Source: a virus. Taken from it: DNA of 49,395 nucleotides. The notes below the pieces were generated by a model. That model made no database searches and was not told the DNA's origin. It worked only from the letters and a program-made list of their open reading frames with translations. The stretch is from IMG/VR virus record IMGVR_UViG_3300017613_002011, positions 1 through 49,395 of that record; one strand, given 5' to 3'. Both the position numbers and the translations under genes were made by a program. Shown here piece by piece: positions 33,383 through 41,236 of this stretch; the first letter of the stretch is position 1; every line of letters starts with the position of its first letter.

Positions 33383-33652
33383 TCAACTTTCTTTGGCCTT
33401 GTGCAAATCATTGTCCTTTTGGCCCTTGCTTCTAACTTCTTCCTTCTGCTTGCCTTTGTTACAATTTTTTTCATCTTTTACAATCCTGAAATTATTAGAT
33501 TTTAGCCAGTGATGGAACTCCTTAGCAGTAAAAGCACAATTGCCTTCTGTATCTGCACAGGTCTTCCCATTCGGGTGTAGCCATGAACAAGAAACGGCTG
33601 TACAGAATTCGCTTTTCCTGTACAGCCGTCTTTTATTTCGATTTGATTTCAT
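33383..33652 (-). CDS. Hypothetical Cys-rich protein
   Basis: 89 residues from ATG 33652, the only start in frame. Cysteines at CTAVSCSWLHPNGKTC and GNC, a FTAKEFHHWLKSNNFRI segment, then a Lys/Glu-rich tail. The 5' end codes through a perfect 12-bp hairpin, and a promoter ends right at the ATG, so the message would be leaderless or nearly so. No family recognised. Confidence 0.5.
   Translation of the reverse strand: MKSNRNKRRLYRKSEFCTAVSCSWLHPNGKTCADTEGNCAFTAKEFHHWLKSNNFRIVKDEKNCNKGKQKEEVRSKGQKDNDLHKAKES
33594..33629. repeat. 12-bp perfect inverted repeat at a 5' end
   Basis: ACGGCTGTACAG at 33594-33605 and CTGTACAGCCGT at 33618-33629, with a 12-nt loop. In the - strand transcript the hairpin lies about 20 nt after the predicted start site. 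On the + strand it is followed by CTTTTATTT, like a terminator. It may be an RNA-stability hairpin, an attenuator, or a block to antisense transcription. Confidence 0.65.
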
Positions 33653-33658
33653 TAATAT

Positions 33659-33687
33659 GTTGTACTACTTTATAAATGAAAAGTCAA
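33659..33687 (-). promoter_or_regulatory. Promoter with TTGACTTTTCATT element
   Basis: On the - strand TTGACT (33687-33682), 17 nt, then TACAAC (33664-33659). The sequence TTGACTTTTCATT is identical to that in the promoter at 45213-45241. The predicted start of transcription falls at or next to ATG 33652. Confidence 0.6.
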
Positions 33688-33706
33688 TGATTTATTAATG
33701 ATTTTT

Positions 33707-33913
33707 TCATCCGTTATAAAAATACTCTCCATACAATGAGATTAAAAGGATTGTCAATATTACCAGAAAACAGAACCAGTCAGGTAAGGACTCTATTCTC
33801 TTGTTCTTTCCCGTGAGGAAGTAATACAAGGCTCCAATTAAAAAGAAGAAAACAATTATTACCCTTAGGATTATCTTTAGGTCTATTAAGAATTCTATTC
33901 CTTGAAGTTCCAT
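33707..33913 (-). CDS. Small two-TM membrane protein
   Basis: 68 residues with hydrophobic helices near 10-32 and 44-63, separated by a short charged loop (LTGKNKRIESLPDW). It begins one base after the ligase stop. No family recognised; it could be an inner-membrane protein acting early in infection. Confidence 0.5.
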   Translation of the reverse strand: MELQGIEFLIDLKIILRVIIVFFFLIGALYYFLTGKNKRIESLPDWFCFLVILTILLISLYGEYFYNG

Positions 33914-33914
33914 G

Positions 33915-35282
33915 TTACCTCGACTTTAAACTCTTGTAGGTATCTGTATCAGAACGGTCAGGACGCATTTCAAGATTTCTGGGAAGATACAGAGAATAGA
34001 TTCCAGGTTTGCTTTTGTCTGATATGATTCCTTCATATTCAATTGTGGCAACCTTTCCGATTCTTGCATCCCAATCCTCAAGCCGTTCATGGTCTTTAAA
34101 ACCGCTGACGGAAACAAAGATGAGGTCATCATCTGACTTTAGCTGAACGGAACCCATACAGTCATGAAACTTTGTATCAGCTTTCCCGTATTTCCATCCA
34201 GTTATTCTAAGCTCCGCGTCGGATACGTTCTTCATCTTGACTTGGTCAGGTGAAGTATGATCCTTAAATTCAGCAAGTTGATTCTTGACAATGGCACCTT
34301 CTTTGCCCTTCTTCCTTAACATCTTGTAAAAGGCTTGTGCTTCCTCAATAGAATACAGCATCTTGGAATCAATCTTGCTTAACAATGTGTTTGGCTGAAT
34401 GTTGCTCATGATCCTGATGAAATGGGCAACACGTCCAAGCCTGAATTTGTAAGCTATATCACATTTTCCAGCCCAGAAGTCTTTTTGAGGAACAGCATCC
34501 CATAGTTTAATGATTGCTTTATCTGCCATCGCCTGATCCGCGGTGTTTTGCAAGCATGAACTAAGGATGCCATTCCCTACCTTACGTGGAAGAATTTTCC
34601 CTTCATCACGGATGAGAAGTTCTCCCATGTATACCGTATCACGGTAATCTCTGGGTGCTTTATGTAGAAACATCTTAAGGTGGTCTAACTGGTGGATTAT
34701 GTTCCCATTTCTTGATCTGAATAACACACCTCCGTCACGGTCAATGATGATGTTATCAAACATCCCATCCGCTTTCTCTTGACCAATGGCTCCTCTTTCA
34801 TAATCTATGTTATGCATTTTTGCCTTTTCGGTACTGCATCGGCAATATGGCATAAGGAACAATAGATCATTTTCATTGTCAAAGGACCAGGCCTTGTTAA
34901 TAGACTTCCCACCGATTCCACACTTGGCATCTTTGTTCACAATCCTGGTAACGACCTCGAAGGTTTCCTCATCGACTGAGGCGAGTCTGCACAATTCTTG
35001 CTTGTCCTGGTTGGACGTACCCTTCTGGGTAGCTAATCGTTCAAGAAATGCAAATAGTTTCAGGTTATGTTCAGATGCCGGAGGATCCAGTAGGCCTCTC
35101 GACACTTTTATTTTCTTTGGCAACTTGTTAACTTTGAAGTGTTTTGAATCATCGTACATTAGTGTAATGACTGAGCGGAATGTATCATTTTGAAGCATTT
35201 CAGCTAAAAGAGCTATCTTAGCATTCGTACTTGATTCGTGCTTAATTTTCATCATATTTTGATGCACAGGTTTTAATGACAT
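33915..35282 (-). CDS. ATP-dependent DNA ligase
   Basis: 455 residues. The adenylated lysine is K170 in QEKADGMF (KxDG), followed by FRSRNG (motif with Arg), MGELLI (Glu motif), GAIVKN and a final OB-fold-like part with ITGWKYGK. An N-terminal helical domain of about 130 residues resembles that of T4-type ligases. It seals nicks on the lagging strand together with the 5'-3' exonuclease encoded at 39713. A purine-rich AAAGGAGAAT site precedes the ATG. Confidence 0.85.
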   Translation of the reverse strand: MSLKPVHQNMMKIKHESSTNAKIALLAEMLQNDTFRSVITLMYDDSKHFKVNKLPKKIKVSRGLLDPPASEHNLKLFAFLERLATQKGTSNQDKQELCRLASVDEETFEVVTRIVNKDAKCGIGGKSINKAWSFDNENDLLFLMPYCRCSTEKAKMHNIDYERGAIGQEKADGMFDNIIIDRDGGVLFRSRNGNIIHQLDHLKMFLHKAPRDYRDTVYMGELLIRDEGKILPRKVGNGILSSCLQNTADQAMADKAIIKLWDAVPQKDFWAGKCDIAYKFRLGRVAHFIRIMSNIQPNTLLSKIDSKMLYSIEEAQAFYKMLRKKGKEGAIVKNQLAEFKDHTSPDQVKMKNVSDAELRITGWKYGKADTKFHDCMGSVQLKSDDDLIFVSVSGFKDHERLEDWDARIGKVATIEYEGIISDKSKPGIYSLYLPRNLEMRPDRSDTDTYKSLKSR

Positions 35283-35330
35283 TGAATATTCTCCTTTACA
35301 TATAGGTAAGCAGGGCTACAAAGGAGTTCT

Positions 35331-35552
35331 TTATGTGTCAGGCTCATTTATGGCTCCTTTTATTGTGTTTAGGACTTCATCTTTTTGTTTGATCTTTTCT
35401 TCCAGTTCAACAATGTGTTTACAATCCTTTAAATCACAAGGAATGACATCACAATGGCAAGGGATTATTTTAATCGTGGCGTTTCCAGCTATGGAGTTAC
35501 ACTCTGCAATCTCTAACAAGTCACCACAGGAATCACAATAGATATCTATCAT
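35331..35552 (-). CDS. Small zinc-binding protein with coiled-coil end
   Basis: 73 residues. Cysteines at YCDSCGD, AEC, PCHCDVIPC and DCKH suggest one or two zinc sites; the C-terminal 25 residues form a short coil (ELEEKIKQKDEVLNTIK). The layout resembles small phage regulators, but no family is certain. It overlaps the upstream gene by 4 nt. Confidence 0.5.
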   Translation of the reverse strand: MIDIYCDSCGDLLEIAECNSIAGNATIKIIPCHCDVIPCDLKDCKHIVELEEKIKQKDEVLNTIKGAINEPDT

Positions 35553-35881
35553 CTTTTGACGTACCTCCTTTTGACTTCAAGTGCCTCTCCGATCTTTCTG
35601 TCAATGCTTTTCAGGATAGTGAGGAGTTTCCTTCTATTCTCTTTTGCATCCGTGAGCATAGAAACTGACCATTTGTGGAAGCATACTGAGCATTCAAAAT
35701 GCCAAGGTCCTTCACTTCTCAGGTCATTGTAACCAGGAGAACAGTATTCACAATTAGGACATTTCTGATCGTGATAGAACTTGAATGCAGTTTTCCCAAC
35801 CCATACATTTTCCTCATTGTATGATAGGTTTTGAAATTCAACATTCTTGAATGGTGCTTCTGGTGGTTTCCAGTTATCCAT
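35549..35881 (-). CDS. Hypothetical zinc-ribbon protein
   Basis: The start at ATG 35881 has CGGAGAAAAGAA upstream; the frame extends to 35938 but without a site. 110 residues. KCPNCEYCSPG and FECSVCFHKW form a zinc ribbon in the middle, and the C-terminal 40 residues are a basic helix. Probably nucleic-acid-binding; role unknown. Confidence 0.55.
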   Translation of the reverse strand: MDNWKPPEAPFKNVEFQNLSYNEENVWVGKTAFKFYHDQKCPNCEYCSPGYNDLRSEGPWHFECSVCFHKWSVSMLTDAKENRRKLLTILKSIDRKIGEALEVKRRYVKR

Positions 35882-36149
35882 TTCTTTTCTCCGATTTGAC
35901 ATTGAACTCTGATTTACTGTCCTGCATCTTTTTGACAAAATTCAAAATACCCATTTCGGAATCATATTGAAGATTGGAGATTTCTTCATGAGTCAGGAAC
36001 ATCCCATCCCAAGGTCCCTTGAATATAACATGCATCCTCTTTTCTGGATCATGTGCATTGATAATAAGGTGTGTATCTTTTCCTTTTAAAATATTGAGGA
36101 GCATGTCCTCTGTAAGTTTAACGGTCTCCGGATATCTTTTCTCGCTCAT
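35874..36149 (-). CDS. Hypothetical protein
   Basis: 91 residues, mixed alpha/beta (MHVIFKGPWDGMFLTHEE), without Cys clusters or TM. Overlaps the P-loop gene by 32 nt and the next gene by 8 nt. No family recognised. Confidence 0.45.
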   Translation of the reverse strand: MSEKRYPETVKLTEDMLLNILKGKDTHLIINAHDPEKRMHVIFKGPWDGMFLTHEEISNLQYDSEMGILNFVKKMQDSKSEFNVKSEKRNG

Positions 36150-36648
36150 CCCAAGTTCCTTTCAAAAAAGGTTTATGTATCTCATCCTGTATTCGGGCAA
36201 CTTTGATCTCCACCGCTTCTCTTGTAGGATTCCTGAATGTCAATCTTATACCTTTCATTCTGCCCACAATGCAAGTGATTCTTTCCAGCATTTCTTGTGT
36301 GGAGTTAATATGATACCCATGGTCATATATTCTTACCCAAGTTCCGTAGTATAGGGAATGCTGAATAAAGGCAAGCGCCATCAAGTGAGTCTTGCCAACT
36401 GCTCTCGGTCCCATAGGATCAAGTAACCAACGAATTGACTCATAGTGGACAGCCTGACTTTCAGTTAAGTCTCCCAGAATAGGAACTAATTCAACAGGAG
36501 TTTCAAGAGTCAAATTCCTGTTGCTCATTCTGACTTGCATCTCCAACAAGAATGCTTCTGCTTCTATTGTCTTTGCCTCTACACCAGGCAATGAGTTCAC
36601 TATCTTTTCTAAGAATCTAAGGAGTCTGTTTTTCAGTTCTTCTTGCAT
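36118..36648 (-). CDS. Small P-loop protein
   Basis: 176 residues. A P-loop GPRAVGKT at 80-87 is followed by HLMALAFIQHSLYYG and RIYDHGYH. No clear Walker B or sensor motif is visible, so it may be a reduced ATPase or a nucleotide-binding accessory protein, such as a helicase loader; the latter is a guess from its place in a replication block. It is too short for a replicative helicase. Confidence 0.6.
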   Translation of the reverse strand: MQEELKNRLLRFLEKIVNSLPGVEAKTIEAEAFLLEMQVRMSNRNLTLETPVELVPILGDLTESQAVHYESIRWLLDPMGPRAVGKTHLMALAFIQHSLYYGTWVRIYDHGYHINSTQEMLERITCIVGRMKGIRLTFRNPTREAVEIKVARIQDEIHKPFLKGTWDEREKISGDR

Positions 36649-36920
36649 ACCATCCCCTTCTCAATGAATTTATGGTACCTTTTCTTGTAGTAAAGATACC
36701 GAGTTTTTTGTGCCTCCATATCATTCTCTAATTTTTTTCTATTCCATTCAAAAGCTTCCTCTGGAGTATCACAAAAGATCGTGTCCCTTGTCTCAATTCT
36801 GGCCAGCCCGCCATTGGGAAAAACTACTGATTTACTGGTTACTCTGCTAACTTCTACTTTTTTAATTTCCCCATTCCACGAATTGGTGTACATGTATTTT
36901 TTAACGGGTATCTTTTTCAT
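36633..36920 (-). CDS. Hypothetical basic protein
   Basis: 95 residues. An N-terminal beta-rich half (KVEVSRVTSKSVVFPNGG) and a helical half rich in Lys, Arg and Tyr (KTRYLYYKKRYHKF). Overlaps the P-loop gene by 16 nt. Possibly DNA-binding by charge; no family recognised. Confidence 0.45.
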   Translation of the reverse strand: MKKIPVKKYMYTNSWNGEIKKVEVSRVTSKSVVFPNGGLARIETRDTIFCDTPEEAFEWNRKKLENDMEAQKTRYLYYKKRYHKFIEKGMVCKKN

Positions 36921-36922
36921 AT

Positions 36923-37183
36923 TTATCCCATATATTGATCTATGATTTGGTGCTTAACAACATCCAGTAAAGCAATTATTTGTGACGCCGACATCCCTGC
37001 CTGGTTGAATGACCATGAGTACTTTCCGTCATTATCATCCAACCCTATGACTATGAGCTTGTTGCCTTCTTTGAAAGCACCTCTATTCCCTAAGTCATTT
37101 TCAAGGCAATCCACCAAGCATTGTCTGGGAGATATTATTGAAGCATCACCTTTTACATGTCCTATGCTTGTTATTTTTCCCAT
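36923..37183 (-). CDS. Hypothetical small protein
   Basis: 86 residues from ATG 37183, one base after the HD-domain gene stop, with GACAGGTAAC upstream; the frame extends to 37225. Contains GNKLIVIGLDDNDGKYSW and a C-terminal helix. No family recognised. Confidence 0.45.
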   Translation of the reverse strand: MGKITSIGHVKGDASIISPRQCLVDCLENDLGNRGAFKEGNKLIVIGLDDNDGKYSWSFNQAGMSASQIIALLDVVKHQIIDQYMG

Positions 37184-37184
37184 G

Positions 37185-37763
37185 TTACCTGTCTTCGTTA
37201 TCAACGTAAGGAAATTGAAGAACATCGGCAGTGGACATCATATCAAGCATATGCAGGAACATAACAATTGGTTCATAATCTTTAAAATCAAACTCATTCA
37301 TATTGGGTACTGATTTGCTCCATCTACCTGAATGATATCGTACACCATCAATCATCCTGACTGTCTGGGCAGGAGTAAAGTGTTTAGTGAATACCTTTAT
37401 ATTCTTTTCAAGCAAATCAGCCATTGAACGATCATGGTAATTGTTTGTATGTGGCATGTTCCCTTTAGGCCCGTACTTCTGAATATCATGGAGAATGATT
37501 GCCATTACATAGACATCATTATCAACCGATACCATTTTCCCACCAAACATACGAATGATCTTTGTTCCTGCAAACAACATTTCATAAGTATGATGAGCAA
37601 TAGTAGGAACTGATCCATCCGCTTTCTTGTGATACTTTCCTGTACTTGATGAAGGCTTGTTCCAGATGTCAGGCATTCTTCCTTCAATATTCATCAACAG
37701 TTTGAATCCCTCAGGAGTCATGTGGTGCTTTGCTAAATCAACTATCGCCTGTGTGTAGTCCAT
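37185..37763 (-). CDS. HD-domain phosphohydrolase
   Basis: 192 residues. The HD metal motif is clear: H57/H58 in IAHHTY, H92-D93 in ILHDIQKYGP, H105/H109 in MPHTNNYHD, and a late Asp (LHMLDMM). HD enzymes remove phosphates from nucleotides or cyclic nucleotides. In a phage it may act on dNTPs or on a signalling nucleotide used in host defence; the substrate cannot be read from the sequence. It overlaps the upstream gene by 26 nt. Confidence 0.7.
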   Translation of the reverse strand: MDYTQAIVDLAKHHMTPEGFKLLMNIEGRMPDIWNKPSSSTGKYHKKADGSVPTIAHHTYEMLFAGTKIIRMFGGKMVSVDNDVYVMAIILHDIQKYGPKGNMPHTNNYHDRSMADLLEKNIKVFTKHFTPAQTVRMIDGVRYHSGRWSKSVPNMNEFDFKDYEPIVMFLHMLDMMSTADVLQFPYVDNEDR

Positions 37764-38106
37764 TTTCTTGTTCCTTTGTGTTATTGGTTATAAGTTTCTT
37801 TAATTCTTTTCTCATTGCAACCTCATCCAGATAGTAAATTATATCCTTTTTTACTATCCTTTTCTTTACTATTGGATCAAGTATTGTTCTGAACTCCTGA
37901 CCATGCTTTCTCCATGCAAACATCCAACGATAGAATGATTTTACTTCCTCTGAACAAAATAGGTTAAAGAAATACCATCTTGTTTCTGTCCGTCTAAGTA
38001 CGGGATTTTCCATGATCATCATTTCAGCCTTGAAATAGTCCACGTCAAATTCCGCACAATATCTATCATTTAAGTCCTTTCCGTAAGAATAAGTACTTGG
38101 GGGCAT
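37738..38106 (-). CDS. Hypothetical helical protein
   Basis: 122 residues, rich in aromatic and basic residues (RTETRWYFFNLFCSEEVKS, YRWMFAWRKHGQEF). No TM stretch long enough for a membrane helix. Its end runs 26 nt into the HD-domain gene. No family recognised. Confidence 0.45.
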   Translation of the reverse strand: MPPSTYSYGKDLNDRYCAEFDVDYFKAEMMIMENPVLRRTETRWYFFNLFCSEEVKSFYRWMFAWRKHGQEFRTILDPIVKKRIVKKDIIYYLDEVAMRKELKKLITNNTKEQENGLHTGDS

Positions 38107-38117
38107 GTGTTATCCTT

Positions 38118-38546
38118 TTATTTTTTTTCAATTAATGCTATGTCAATGTGAAGTTCAGAGGACATTGTTTCCATGTTATATCCTTTTAAAATTCTAAGTG
38201 CTATATTACCATATACGGTCACCCCTGCAATAGAACATTCGGGTAAAGAAAGTGTTATGGATGCGTATTCTTTCCTCTTTAGTTTAATTTCTTTTACTAA
38301 TTCCCCAATCATGGGTTCTATTATGGTACTTGAGAATTTTTCAATACTTAATAAATTGTCTTTTGGTGCTATTCTTTTGGTTACACAAAAATGTTCCATT
38401 CCCCCATACAAGGATTTCATTTCATCAATTTTAAAATCATTAGCATAAATTACACTGGTTATATATTGGTTATTTAACATATGTTCCATAATCTCAACTG
38501 AGTTTTTCCCCATTTCACTCATATGTTGCCAGATATTGTCACTCAT
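38118..38546 (-). CDS. Hypothetical protein
   Basis: 142 residues, mixed alpha/beta, with a beta-rich centre (EYASITLSLPECSIAGVTVY). No motif recognised. It lies 4 nt downstream of the endonuclease VII gene and has an AAAGGATAAATT site. Confidence 0.45.
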   Translation of the reverse strand: MSDNIWQHMSEMGKNSVEIMEHMLNNQYITSVIYANDFKIDEMKSLYGGMEHFCVTKRIAPKDNLLSIEKFSSTIIEPMIGELVKEIKLKRKEYASITLSLPECSIAGVTVYGNIALRILKGYNMETMSSELHIDIALIEKK

Positions 38547-38549
38547 AAT

Positions 38550-39146
38550 TTATCCTTTTTTAAAGTCAGGTTTCAATTTGAATTCCTTGTACAGTCTTTC
38601 AAGACCTGCGGTGAGTTTCTTTTCCCTGTCTTTCATCTTTCCGCGTTTGGTCTTTTTCTGTTTGTAGATTAAGACCTCAGGGATCTTTCTGTTTGGGTAT
38701 TTTTCTCTGAACAGTTTTACCAATTTCTTGATGCTGTTCTTTTTGAGATTTTTACCTTTTGCTTTATTTTCAGATGGATGGAGATAGTTCAAATGTGTCA
38801 TAGGGGGTTCCTCAATGAAGTCAGCCAGTTGTCGTAGGAAGTCAGGTAGAGTTATATCAAATTTGTGTAGTCCACAACGGATAAAGGAGTTTGTTATCTT
38901 GCCTTCCATAGTGTTTGCTTGTCTATGAATCACACCACGAATCAATCCCGCTTCCTTCTGCTTACCGAGATTGTTTGAATTGGCAGTATGAGCATGATCA
39001 ACAACCATTTCAGCCTCAGAGAAGGACATTTTCAGAACAGGACAAACTCCTTTATTCATTTTCTTATGAAAGAACCTTCGGATCTTTTTTAGATCATCTG
39101 CCTTGATCTTTTTTGGTTCTTTCTTTTTTATGGGTATCTTTTTCAA
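38550..39146 (-). CDS. Recombination endonuclease VII-like nuclease
   Basis: 198 residues. The His-Me (HNH) core shows CPVLKMSFSEAEMVVDHAH with catalytic DH, then GLIRGVIHRQANTMEGKI and LPDFLRQLADFI, a phrase typical of phage endonuclease VII relatives. The four zinc cysteines of T4 endonuclease VII are mostly replaced (only one Cys in CPVLK; IHRQAN for LCxxCN), as in many phage homologues. It resolves branched DNA before packaging. The basic C-terminal half is a likely DNA-binding tail. Confidence 0.8.
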   Translation of the reverse strand: MKKIPIKKKEPKKIKADDLKKIRRFFHKKMNKGVCPVLKMSFSEAEMVVDHAHTANSNNLGKQKEAGLIRGVIHRQANTMEGKITNSFIRCGLHKFDITLPDFLRQLADFIEEPPMTHLNYLHPSENKAKGKNLKKNSIKKLVKLFREKYPNRKIPEVLIYKQKKTKRGKMKDREKKLTAGLERLYKEFKLKPDFKKG

Positions 39147-39484
39147 TGTACTGTATCATCCTCTCCAACTATGTGAACATCCACGCCCATTTCAGAGGTT
39201 ATCCCAGACAATGCCATTCCGAGTATCTTCATCTTTGTTTCCTCATCTTTCATCTTGACAGCATTGGAAAACTTGATACGCAAATCTTTGTCCATCTTCC
39301 CTTTAGGATCGCAACAGCTAAAGTCAGGACAACATTCATCACGAACAGGGTTGTGCATAGAGGTTCCTAAAACCCACTGGTCCAGTTGGAAAGCTATGCT
39401 CTCTTGGCTCGACATGTTCTGGAAAAGGGACTTTACTTTGTCTGAAACTATAGTGGGGGTAGTCTGGATTGGTTGAGATTTCAT
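39143..39484 (-). CDS. Hypothetical Cys-containing protein
   Basis: 113 residues with GGAGAAAGCAA upstream. A cluster DECCPDFSCCDPKG gives four cysteines that may bind metal. Its first 146 nt overlap the preceding gene in another frame. ATGA coupling to the endonuclease VII gene. No family recognised. Confidence 0.5.
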   Translation of the reverse strand: MKSQPIQTTPTIVSDKVKSLFQNMSSQESIAFQLDQWVLGTSMHNPVRDECCPDFSCCDPKGKMDKDLRIKFSNAVKMKDEETKMKILGMALSGITSEMGVDVHIVGEDDTVH

Positions 39485-39713
39485 TTGCTTTCTCCTTAAT
39501 GGCTTCCCAAGCTTTGGGATGCAGAATCATTTTATCATGGTATTGCACTATTGCCGGCACTTGAACTTCGTAGGAATATTTCTTCTTATACTTTTTTACC
39601 CATCTTGTATTGGTGAACTTCCTGGTTTGTTTTCGTGTATACCTTAACTCAGTATTGGTACAATGAGGACTGACATGTACCTCCATGCCGAATAAATGTC
39701 CTATCATATTCAT
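39339..39713 (-). CDS. Hypothetical basic protein with long overlap
   Basis: 124 residues. I use ATG 39713 (TAATG junction with the exonuclease stop); a start 9 nt earlier is possible. The first two thirds are basic (RYTRKQTRKFTN, KKYKKKYSYEVQVP) and helical; the last 48 residues lie over the start of the next gene in another frame but still look protein-like (PDYPHYSFRQSKVPFP). Confidence 0.5.
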   Translation of the reverse strand: MNMIGHLFGMEVHVSPHCTNTELRYTRKQTRKFTNTRWVKKYKKKYSYEVQVPAIVQYHDKMILHPKAWEAIKEKANEISTNPDYPHYSFRQSKVPFPEHVEPREHSFPTGPVGFRNLYAQPCS

Positions 39714-40588
39714 TATGACCATCCTTTCAAGATTCTTGTCCAGTTCTCCAAGTCCATCAGTATTGACTTAAAGCCGTATTTCTTAGCCATGCCCTGCACT
39801 TTGATCTTGCTTACCTTATCATGTTGAACATCATAATCCGGAGTTCTTCTTAGCGGAAGTATTACAAGAGACTTGTTTCGATTGATAACCCGCTTTCCTT
39901 CTTTGCTCATGATGGCTTTATATGATTTCCAATGCTCCGGCAGTTCTCCTTTAACAAACTTCAAGGCAGTATTCTCAGCGACACCGGGAACACCTTTAAC
40001 CTCATCAGTTGAACAACCTCCAATAGCTTTGACTCTTTTCCACATCTTGGGTTCAATTCCGAATTCCTTCTCAAACATTGCCTTTGTATAATAGGACATT
40101 GTTTTTGGCTTGAGAATGCAGACTTGAGGAGAAAGACATTGGTACATATCTTGATCAGAGGTAACTATGATGATCTCACAATTTTTATAGGACTTGCAAA
40201 TTCTGCCAATGATATCATCTGCCTCTAATCCTTTTGTCATGAAGATATTGGAGTATCCCATTGAAGGCAATACTTCTTGTTCCACAGCATGAAATTGAGG
40301 CCATGCAATAGCATCCAATGCCAGTTCTTTTTCCGTCTTTTCACGGGTATTTCTTTTGACTTTGTATGGAGGGTATATCTTCTTCCTGATAGAATCTTCC
40401 GGAAGACTGTCAGTGGCAAAAGCACAAACATGGGCCTTTGTTTTTTGCATGAGTAATTGGAGTTTTAAAAGAAAACCCCATATGATATAAGTAGGTTTGT
40501 CTTTTTCTTTTAGGCGATTAGCCCCTGAGTGTTTTACGTGGTGAAGTATACTTGATGTATCTACTAATAAAATCCTTTTGCGTGCCAT
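39713..40588 (-). CDS. 5'-3' exonuclease (FEN/RNase H type)
   Basis: 291 residues. Metal-binding acidic residues appear in order: D10 (LLVDTS), D60 (AFATDS), E122/D124/D125 (LEADDIIG), D145/D147 (TSDQDMYQ) and D195 before the helix-hairpin-helix GVPGVAENTA. This matches T4 RNase H/T5 exonuclease-type flap nucleases, which remove RNA primers and 5' flaps. It complements the polymerase, which has no 5'-3' exonuclease domain of its own. Strong AAGGAGATCAA-type site upstream. Confidence 0.85.
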   Translation of the reverse strand: MARKRILLVDTSSILHHVKHSGANRLKEKDKPTYIIWGFLLKLQLLMQKTKAHVCAFATDSLPEDSIRKKIYPPYKVKRNTREKTEKELALDAIAWPQFHAVEQEVLPSMGYSNIFMTKGLEADDIIGRICKSYKNCEIIIVTSDQDMYQCLSPQVCILKPKTMSYYTKAMFEKEFGIEPKMWKRVKAIGGCSTDEVKGVPGVAENTALKFVKGELPEHWKSYKAIMSKEGKRVINRNKSLVILPLRRTPDYDVQHDKVSKIKVQGMAKKYGFKSILMDLENWTRILKGWS

Positions 40589-40603
40589 TTGATCTCCTTA
40601 AGT

Positions 40604-40639
40604 GAAGGAGACTCCCTAAGCAGAACTCAGGGAGCCTTC
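40604..40639. repeat. Hairpin upstream of exonuclease gene
   Basis: GAAGG + CTCCCTAAG (40604-40608 and 40612-40620) pairs with CTCAGGGAG + CCTTC (40626-40639), with a 3-nt bulge and one mismatch that is a G-U pair in the - strand RNA. A T-rich run follows on the + strand. It may end or process the transcript between the acidic-protein gene and the exonuclease gene. Confidence 0.5.
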
Positions 40640-40670
40640 TTTATTTATGATGGAATTAAAAGATCAGGTA

Positions 40671-41222
40671 TTAATCATCTTCCCAATCATCATCCTGCCA
40701 TTCACCATCATCATCTGTTCCTGCATCATCGCCGGCATCGTCTGTTCCTGCATCATCGCCAGCATCGTCACCGCCTTCGGTGCCTTCTTCTTCTTCAAAA
40801 AGGGCATCAATAACGAGCATACGAACCAGGGCAACTTTTTTACTGGTATCAATTTCTTCAAGGCCTTCTGTGGTTTCACAGAGTTCCTTCAGTTCTTTGA
40901 TATCCATTTCATTGATCAGATCCTCAGAGAGTTCAATTTCTTCCTCTTCGGGTTCTGGTTCGGGTTCCGGTTCAGTTTCGTCCGGAGCATCTGCGCCAGG
41001 TTCGGGTTCATCAGCATTTTCATCCGATTCATATTCGGCAAGCTGTCCCTCTACCTGCTCGTTGCAGGATTCCCAGAGTTCTTCAAAGATAACATCTACC
41101 TCAGCATCTTCTTTGATGTCGGTTGAGATTGATGCGGAAATCTGAACTGACTCATAATTTCCAATGTTGATGGTCTTTCTTACACTTGCCTCAATTCTTC
41201 TGTTCAGCGGTTTTTTCGCCAT
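40671..41222 (-). CDS. Acidic protein with Asp-rich repeat tail
   Basis: 183 residues from ATG 41222 (GGAGGAAAAC upstream). The N-terminal 55 residues form a beta-rich domain (RRIEASVRKTINIGNYESVQ), then an increasingly acidic region with EPEPEPEPEEEE, and the tail repeats DDAGTDDAGDDAGTDD before WQDDDWEDD. Such tails on phage replication proteins (SSB type) recruit partners by charge. It lies directly after the RecA-like gene, so a role in recombination is inferred. Confidence 0.55.
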   Translation of the reverse strand: MAKKPLNRRIEASVRKTINIGNYESVQISASISTDIKEDAEVDVIFEELWESCNEQVEGQLAEYESDENADEPEPGADAPDETEPEPEPEPEEEEIELSEDLINEMDIKELKELCETTEGLEEIDTSKKVALVRMLVIDALFEEEEGTEGGDDAGDDAGTDDAGDDAGTDDDGEWQDDDWEDD

Positions 41223-41236
41223 GTTTTCCTCCAAGG

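Noticed and set aside
36118-36648. P-loop protein as replicative helicase
   Set aside because: Only 176 residues with no Walker B or helicase motifs.
40647-41145. Long + strand frames opposite the acidic protein
   Set aside because: They arise from the codon repeats of the Asp/Glu-rich gene (read as Ser/Ile/Phe runs) and have no ribosome site.
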